Below are positions 60,404 to 64,000 of a DNA stretch of 64,000 nucleotides, one piece after another. A program made the translations under genes and the position numbers. Positions within the stretch are counted from its first letter, which is position 1. Each line of letters opens with the position of its first letter. The stretch spans positions 1-64,000 of the forward strand of contig JAGZIW010000010.1 in NCBI GenBank assembly GCA_018366035.1, written 5' to 3'. Source of the DNA: Butyricicoccus pullicaecorum (GTDB lineage: Bacteria; Bacillota; Clostridia; Oscillospirales; Butyricicoccaceae). A model generated the notes under the pieces. It made no database searches. It saw only the letters and a list, made by a program, of their open reading frames with translations, and was not told the DNA's origin.

Positions 60404-60436
60404 AAAGGACTCCCTATTGCAAACAGGGAGTCCTTT
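60404..60436. terminator. Terminator between lacI-type gene and ilvE
   Basis: A 12-bp stem, AAAGGACTCCCT/AGGGAGTCCTTT with a 9-nt loop, then a TTTGATTTTATT tract on the plus strand. It may serve both converging genes. The rest of 60266-60403 shows nothing definable. Confidence 0.75.
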
Positions 60437-60440
60437 GATT

Positions 60441-61517
60441 TTATTCTTTTGTCTCTACGGGTGTTGTCCAGCCCATGTCATCAGTCAGAGTGCCCCACTG
60501 AATACCGGTAATCGTATCATACAGTCTTTGTGTGACATCACCGATCTTGCCGTCATTGATTTTCGCAACTGTACCCTCATAACGCAGCTCTCCCACTGGG
60601 GAAATGACCGCAGCGGTACCAGTGCCAAATACCTCCTCCAGCTTGCCGTCCGCCGATGCCTTCATGACATCTGCAATCGCAAGCGCCTGCTCACAAACCG
60701 GAATTCCCCACTTTTTGAGCAATTCAATACAGGACATACGGGTCACACCGGACAGGACTGTGCCCACACAGGGCGCTGTGTACACAGTCCCATCGATCTT
60801 GAAGAAGCAGTTCATGGAGCCAACCTCCTCCACATAGCGATGAGATACCCCATCGAGCCACAGCGTCTGCTCATATCCCAGCTCATGTGCCTTGACCTGC
60901 GAAATAAGAGAAGCTGCATAGTTGCCGCCGCACTTGGTAAATCCGGTACCGCCCGGGCAGGCACGTGTATATTCGTCTTCCACGAAAATCTTGACCGGAT
61001 TGATGCCTGTGGAATAATATGCACCCACAGGCGAGCAGATAATGATAAACTGATGGGTTTGAGACGGGCGCACGCCCAAATGCGGCTCGGTTGCAATCAC
61101 AAACGGGCGAATATATAGACTTGTGCCAACCTGATGCGGCACCCAGTCCGCATCGGTGTGCACCAGTGCTTTGACCGCCTGAAGAAAATCCTCTGTTGGC
61201 AAGCTGGGTAAGCACATGCGGCGATTGGTATTCTGCATACGCTCCGCATTTTTCTCGGGACGGAACAGCTGAATGGAACCATCGGGCACACGATATGCCT
61301 TCATTCCCTCAAACGATTCCATCGCATAGTGCAGTACCATCGCGGCCGGATCGAGTGCAATGGGCTGATATGGCACAATACGTGCATTATGCCAGCCTTT
61401 TTCCTCGGAATGATCCATAATAAACATATGGTCTGTGTAATACTTACCAAAGCCGAGGGCAGATTCATCTGGTTTTTCTTTTCGATGTGTTGTCAGTTCG
61501 TACTGGATATGCAGCAT
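60441..61517 (-). CDS. ilvE: Branched-chain amino acid aminotransferase
   Basis: IlvE transaminates Leu, Ile and Val with 2-oxoglutarate. The 358-residue fold-type IV PLP enzyme has HYAMESFEGMKAYR, RPFVIATE, the PLP lysine in GGTGFTKCGGNYA and GTAAVISPVG. It belongs to the longer IlvE form of Gram-positives and eukaryotes. The ATG at 61517 is chosen by homology; its ribosome site is weak. A good promoter lies upstream and no T-box leader is seen. Confidence 0.95.
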   Translation of the reverse strand: MLHIQYELTTHRKEKPDESALGFGKYYTDHMFIMDHSEEKGWHNARIVPYQPIALDPAAMVLHYAMESFEGMKAYRVPDGSIQLFRPEKNAERMQNTNRRMCLPSLPTEDFLQAVKALVHTDADWVPHQVGTSLYIRPFVIATEPHLGVRPSQTHQFIIICSPVGAYYSTGINPVKIFVEDEYTRACPGGTGFTKCGGNYAASLISQVKAHELGYEQTLWLDGVSHRYVEEVGSMNCFFKIDGTVYTAPCVGTVLSGVTRMSCIELLKKWGIPVCEQALAIADVMKASADGKLEEVFGTGTAAVISPVGELRYEGTVAKINDGKIGDVTQRLYDTITGIQWGTLTDDMGWTTPVETKE

Positions 61518-61563
61518 AATATTTTCACTCTTTTCTGTTAAACTGTGTGAAAGGATTATTTTT

Positions 61564-61592
61564 ATTTTATCTCTTTCTTTTTCACTTTTCAA
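61564..61592 (-). promoter_or_regulatory. ilvE promoter
   Basis: TTGAAA (61592-61587), 17 bp, TAAAAT (61569-61564) on the minus strand. The rest of the 61518-61769 intergenic region has no further structure that I can support. Confidence 0.68.
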
Positions 61593-61769
61593 GTATTTTT
61601 CCTGTTTATTCCATTTCTTTGTGAGAAAAATCAGAAAACCCCTGCTGTGCAGCAAATTGGCTGTTTACTTTTTTGAGGGCAGCTTTTTTCCATCTGTCCA
61701 AAAACTTTTGGATACCTGCTGCTGCCTGCAAAAATTTCTGTATTTCCTCTGCCTTGCACACACTTTCTA

Positions 61770-61778
61770 TGCTATAAT
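61770..61778 (+). promoter_or_regulatory. Extended -10 promoter of the deacetylase-like gene
   Basis: TGC-TATAAT, about 45 bp before the start codon, with a weak -35. Confidence 0.5.
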
Positions 61779-61825
61779 AAGACTGTTATCTTTTACTTTT
61801 CGTCAGAAAAAGGAGCTCTCCGCAC

Positions 61826-62992
61826 ATGAAACAAAAATATATCCCTTTCTTGTCCCTTGTGCTGTGCGCCGCCCTGCTCATTGGCATCACAACCAGCTAT
61901 GCTGCAAACAATATCACACTCACCGCAGTTAATGATTCTTTCCTGCCCTTATCCTCGTCTACCATGCCTGAAAAGCGCGGCGGGGCACAATATGTACCCT
62001 ACTCTGTATTTTCGGGTGCCTTGGGTATTTCCAGCGCCTATAACAGCGCTGACCAAACGCTGTCCTTATCAAGCGGCACGACTGTGCTGCGCTTTGACCT
62101 GAGCCGCGGAACGGTGTACGACCAAAATATGAACAGCTACACAACACCTGCTTATTGGATCAATGGAACCATCTATGTTCCCGTAAAACTGGTATGCGGA
62201 AAATTTAACCTGACCTATTCCAATATTTCCGCTGCTGCTCCCATTCTGCGTATTTGCAGCAGTGCAGCAGCGTTATCTGATTCGGCTTTTGTGTCCTCCT
62301 CCGCCAATACCATTCGCAGTATGCTTGAGGCATATAACAAACCGACAAGTAATCCCGCTCCCCAAGGCGGACAGACCAATCAGCCCTCCCCTGTGCCATC
62401 TGCTCCGCCCACCGTCCCGCTGCGAAAGCCAAGCACTGTCTATCTGACTTACTTCGGCGCTCCAGATTCCGACACGCTCTCTATTTTGACCGCACTCGAA
62501 CAAGCCGAGCAATCTGCTGCCTTTTTTATCCCCGCCGATGGCACAGAACTCAATGAAGATCTGCTGCGCCAAATCGTCGGCCGCGGACATACCATCGGCT
62601 TTACCCTGCTCTCCTCCGCACAGGATATGACAGCAAAGCTCCGCGCAGCCAATGATGTATTATTCCATGCCACAGGCACTGTAAGCCGTCTGTTATGTAT
62701 TTCTGACGGCTCTGAGAATTTGACTGCCATACAGCGCGAGGGACTCATACAGGGCGGCTATCGCCTATGGGATACCACAGTAGACAGTCAGGATCATTCC
62801 TACGGCGCCGCAGATGCGGTCAAGGCGACCATGGACACGCTCGGGCAGATAACTGTACCCACCGTCATTCGTCTGGGGCACTACAAATCCTCAGCGCGCG
62901 CGACTGCACTTCTTATATCACAGCTTGCCGCCTACGACATTCCCATTGGGCAAATCACACTGACACAAACGCCAATAAATCATTTGACCTAA
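61826..62992 (+). CDS. Secreted protein with stalk domain and degenerate polysaccharide-deacetylase-like domain
   Basis: The 388-residue protein has a signal peptide (about 1-26, cut near SYA-A), a copper-amine-oxidase-N-like/stalk domain (about 30-150), a proline-rich linker (about 170-205) and a C-terminal domain (about 208-385) whose layout resembles NodB deacetylases. The catalytic aspartate motif (DDGP) is replaced by TYFGAPDS, and GHTIGFT lacks the metal-binding histidines of the HSxxH motif. It is probably a non-catalytic wall-binding protein. AAAAGGAG precedes the ATG. It lies upstream of sigG. Confidence 0.75.
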   Translation: MKQKYIPFLSLVLCAALLIGITTSYAANNITLTAVNDSFLPLSSSTMPEKRGGAQYVPYSVFSGALGISSAYNSADQTLSLSSGTTVLRFDLSRGTVYDQNMNSYTTPAYWINGTIYVPVKLVCGKFNLTYSNISAAAPILRICSSAAALSDSAFVSSSANTIRSMLEAYNKPTSNPAPQGGQTNQPSPVPSAPPTVPLRKPSTVYLTYFGAPDSDTLSILTALEQAEQSAAFFIPADGTELNEDLLRQIVGRGHTIGFTLLSSAQDMTAKLRAANDVLFHATGTVSRLLCISDGSENLTAIQREGLIQGGYRLWDTTVDSQDHSYGAADAVKATMDTLGQITVPTVIRLGHYKSSARATALLISQLAAYDIPIGQITLTQTPINHLT

Positions 62993-63058
62993 CACATCTG
63001 TGCTGTCAAATGCACGTAAAAGAAGTCGAAATCCAAAATATATCTCAGGTATATCTCC

Positions 63059-63104
63059 CCTGCCTTTGTGGGCAAGCTTTATGTAGCAAGACAAGGCAGG
63101 AGGG
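63059..63104 (+). promoter_or_regulatory. Hairpin masking the sigG ribosome site
   Basis: CCTGCCTT (63059-63066) pairs with AAGGCAGG (63093-63100) and the 3' arm runs into the AGGAGGG ribosome site (63098-63104). Translation of sigG would be limited when the stem is closed. A leader stem-loop that reduces sigG translation is known in Bacillus. Confidence 0.65.
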
Positions 63105-63111
63105 ATAAGTC

Positions 63112-63882
63112 ATGCAAAGTAAAGTTGAGATTTGCGGTGTCAACACCGCCTCTCTGACCGTAATTCCTGCGGCTGAAATGACCGAGCTGCTCCGAAAGTC
63201 ACATAATGGTGACCAGAATGCGCGTGAAAAACTGATTCGCGGCAATCTCAAGCTGGTACTATCCGTAATCCAGCGCTTCCACGGTCGAAATGAATCGGTA
63301 GACGATCTCTTTCAGGTTGGCTGTATTGGGCTTATGAAATCCATTGATAATTTCAACTGTGATCTCAATGTACGCTTTTCTACCTACGCGGTTCCCATGA
63401 TTATTGGAGAAATCCGCCGCTATCTGCGCGACAACAGCGCCATTCGGGTTTCCCGCTCCATGCGTGATACAGCATACCGTGCACTTCAGGCAAAGGAAGC
63501 CTTTTTGAAAGAGCATCAGCGCGAGCCAACCATCACAGAGCTTGCCAAAGCACTGGATATGAAAAAAGAGGAGGTCGTCTTTGCGCTTGACGCCATTTCT
63601 GACCCCATTTCTCTTTATGAGCCGGTATGGGGCGAGGAGGGCGATGCTCTCTGCGTCATGGATCAGGTCGGTGACCCTAAGAATACCGATGAACACTGGC
63701 TCACACAAATCGCGCTCAAGGAGGCAATCAGCTCACTCTCTGAGCGGGAAAAACGTATTGTTCACATGCGCTTTTTCGAAGGCCGCACACAGATGGAAGT
63801 CGCATCTGCTATTCACATTTCACAGGCACAGGTTTCTCGGCTGGAGAAAGGCGCCCTCGCCCACATTCGTAAGCATATTTGA
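63112..63882 (+). CDS. sigG: RNA polymerase sigma-G factor
   Basis: Sigma-G directs late forespore transcription. The 256-residue protein has the characteristic N-terminus KVEICGVNTASLTV, region 2 with DDLFQVGCIGLMKSIDNF and RFSTYAVPMIIGEIRRYLRDN (cited as RFSTYAVPMIIGEI), and a region 4 helix-turn-helix (MEVASAIHISQAQVSRLEKGAL). It lies alone, not behind spoIIG as in Bacillus, and after a wall-associated protein gene. Confidence 0.96.
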   Translation: MQSKVEICGVNTASLTVIPAAEMTELLRKSHNGDQNAREKLIRGNLKLVLSVIQRFHGRNESVDDLFQVGCIGLMKSIDNFNCDLNVRFSTYAVPMIIGEIRRYLRDNSAIRVSRSMRDTAYRALQAKEAFLKEHQREPTITELAKALDMKKEEVVFALDAISDPISLYEPVWGEEGDALCVMDQVGDPKNTDEHWLTQIALKEAISSLSEREKRIVHMRFFEGRTQMEVASAIHISQAQVSRLEKGALAHIRKHI

Positions 63883-63897
63883 ATCCTTATAAATTGC

Positions 63898-63947
63898 AAA
63901 TCCCTCAGATAAAGCAACGTTTATCTGAGGGATTTATTCTTTTTAAG
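63898..63947 (+). terminator. sigG terminator
   Basis: A perfect 16-bp stem, AAATCCCTCAGATAAA with its complement (63898-63913 with 63920-63935), followed by TATTCTTTTT. It is converged upon by the partial gene at the right edge. Confidence 0.9.
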
Positions 63948-64000
63948 AAAGTGTCATCTGCGGATTGGGCAGATCCTCATCTTTCAAAATAGCGCCAATC
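63943..64000 (-). CDS. Partial CDS at the right edge (C-terminus)
   Basis: On the minus strand an open frame enters from the right edge and ends at a TAA at 63945-63943, coding for ...KDEDLPNPQMTLS. It converges on the sigG terminator, as a real gene would. Eighteen codons are too few for identification. Confidence 0.45.
   Translation of the reverse strand, partial: IGAILKDEDLPNPQMTLS

Noticed and set aside
1..64000. CRISPR arrays and cas genes
   Set aside because: No series of short, evenly spaced repeats and no Cas-like protein was seen.

Overview
The window looks like chromosome from an anaerobic, spore-forming member of the Clostridia. Its content fits gut Oscillospiraceae or Butyricicoccaceae, but that placement is inferred from gene content and not from a marker-gene comparison. 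Supporting points are sporulation and germination genes (gpr, spoIIP, a GerA-type set, sigG), [FeFe]-hydrogenase maturases (hydE, hydG, hydF), a mannose-family PTS, consensus sigma-A promoters and AGGAGG ribosome sites. One tRNA gene is present. I saw no rRNA, CRISPR array, transposase or integrase.

Layout. 1-1.2 kb: a MerR/TipAS regulator with a MerR-type promoter and tRNA-Arg. 1.2-5.4 kb: rpsO-pnp-M16 protease on the minus strand, with structured leaders. 5.4-5.7 kb: a free-standing candidate ncRNA. 5.7-10.5 kb: a membrane protein, a phosphosugar mutase and serC-serA. 10.7-15.3 kb: queG-like, decarboxylase, c-di-AMP receptor, holB and ricT. 15.4-18.5 kb: MarR and MocR regulators and an SLH-domain protein. 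18.6-24.1 kb: rpsT, then gpr-spoIIP and a compact germination gene set. 24.1-25.2 kb: an AT-rich 925-bp unit bounded by a 153-bp direct repeat, inserted at the 3' end of a YbjN-like gene. 25.1-34.1 kb: a de novo purine operon (purE-C-F-M-N-O-H-x-D) with an attenuator-like leader containing a small ORF.

34.2-38.0 kb: a glycosyltransferase/CsaB fusion and a flippase, expressed divergently from promoters that share one -35 hexamer. 38.1-42.6 kb: xpt, an archaeal-type aspS, a histidine-free HPr paralogue, an XRE regulator facing a small Rossmann-like protein, and a YihY membrane protein. 42.7-46.9 kb: the hyd maturation operon behind a roughly 200-nt leader that ends in a terminator. 47.2-49.8 kb: a SLOG protein and a secreted serine hydrolase. 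50.0-60.3 kb: a glycosaminoglycan/uronate regulon (ugl, PTS IIB-IIC-IID, heparinase II/III, dhuI, dhuD, a KDPG-aldolase-like/VOC fusion, a FAH-family hydrolase and a LacI regulator) tied together by four copies of one operator. 60.4-64.0 kb: ilvE, a degenerate polysaccharide-deacetylase-like protein and sigG.

Points I consider most worth following: the uronate regulon encodes no KDG kinase, its aldolase-like protein has Gln where the Schiff-base Lys should be, and an operator-controlled FAH hydrolase is present, which together suggest a non-phosphorylative ending; the hyd-operon leader; the free ncRNA at 5.5 kb; the repeat-bounded cassette at 24-25 kb; and the purE leader.
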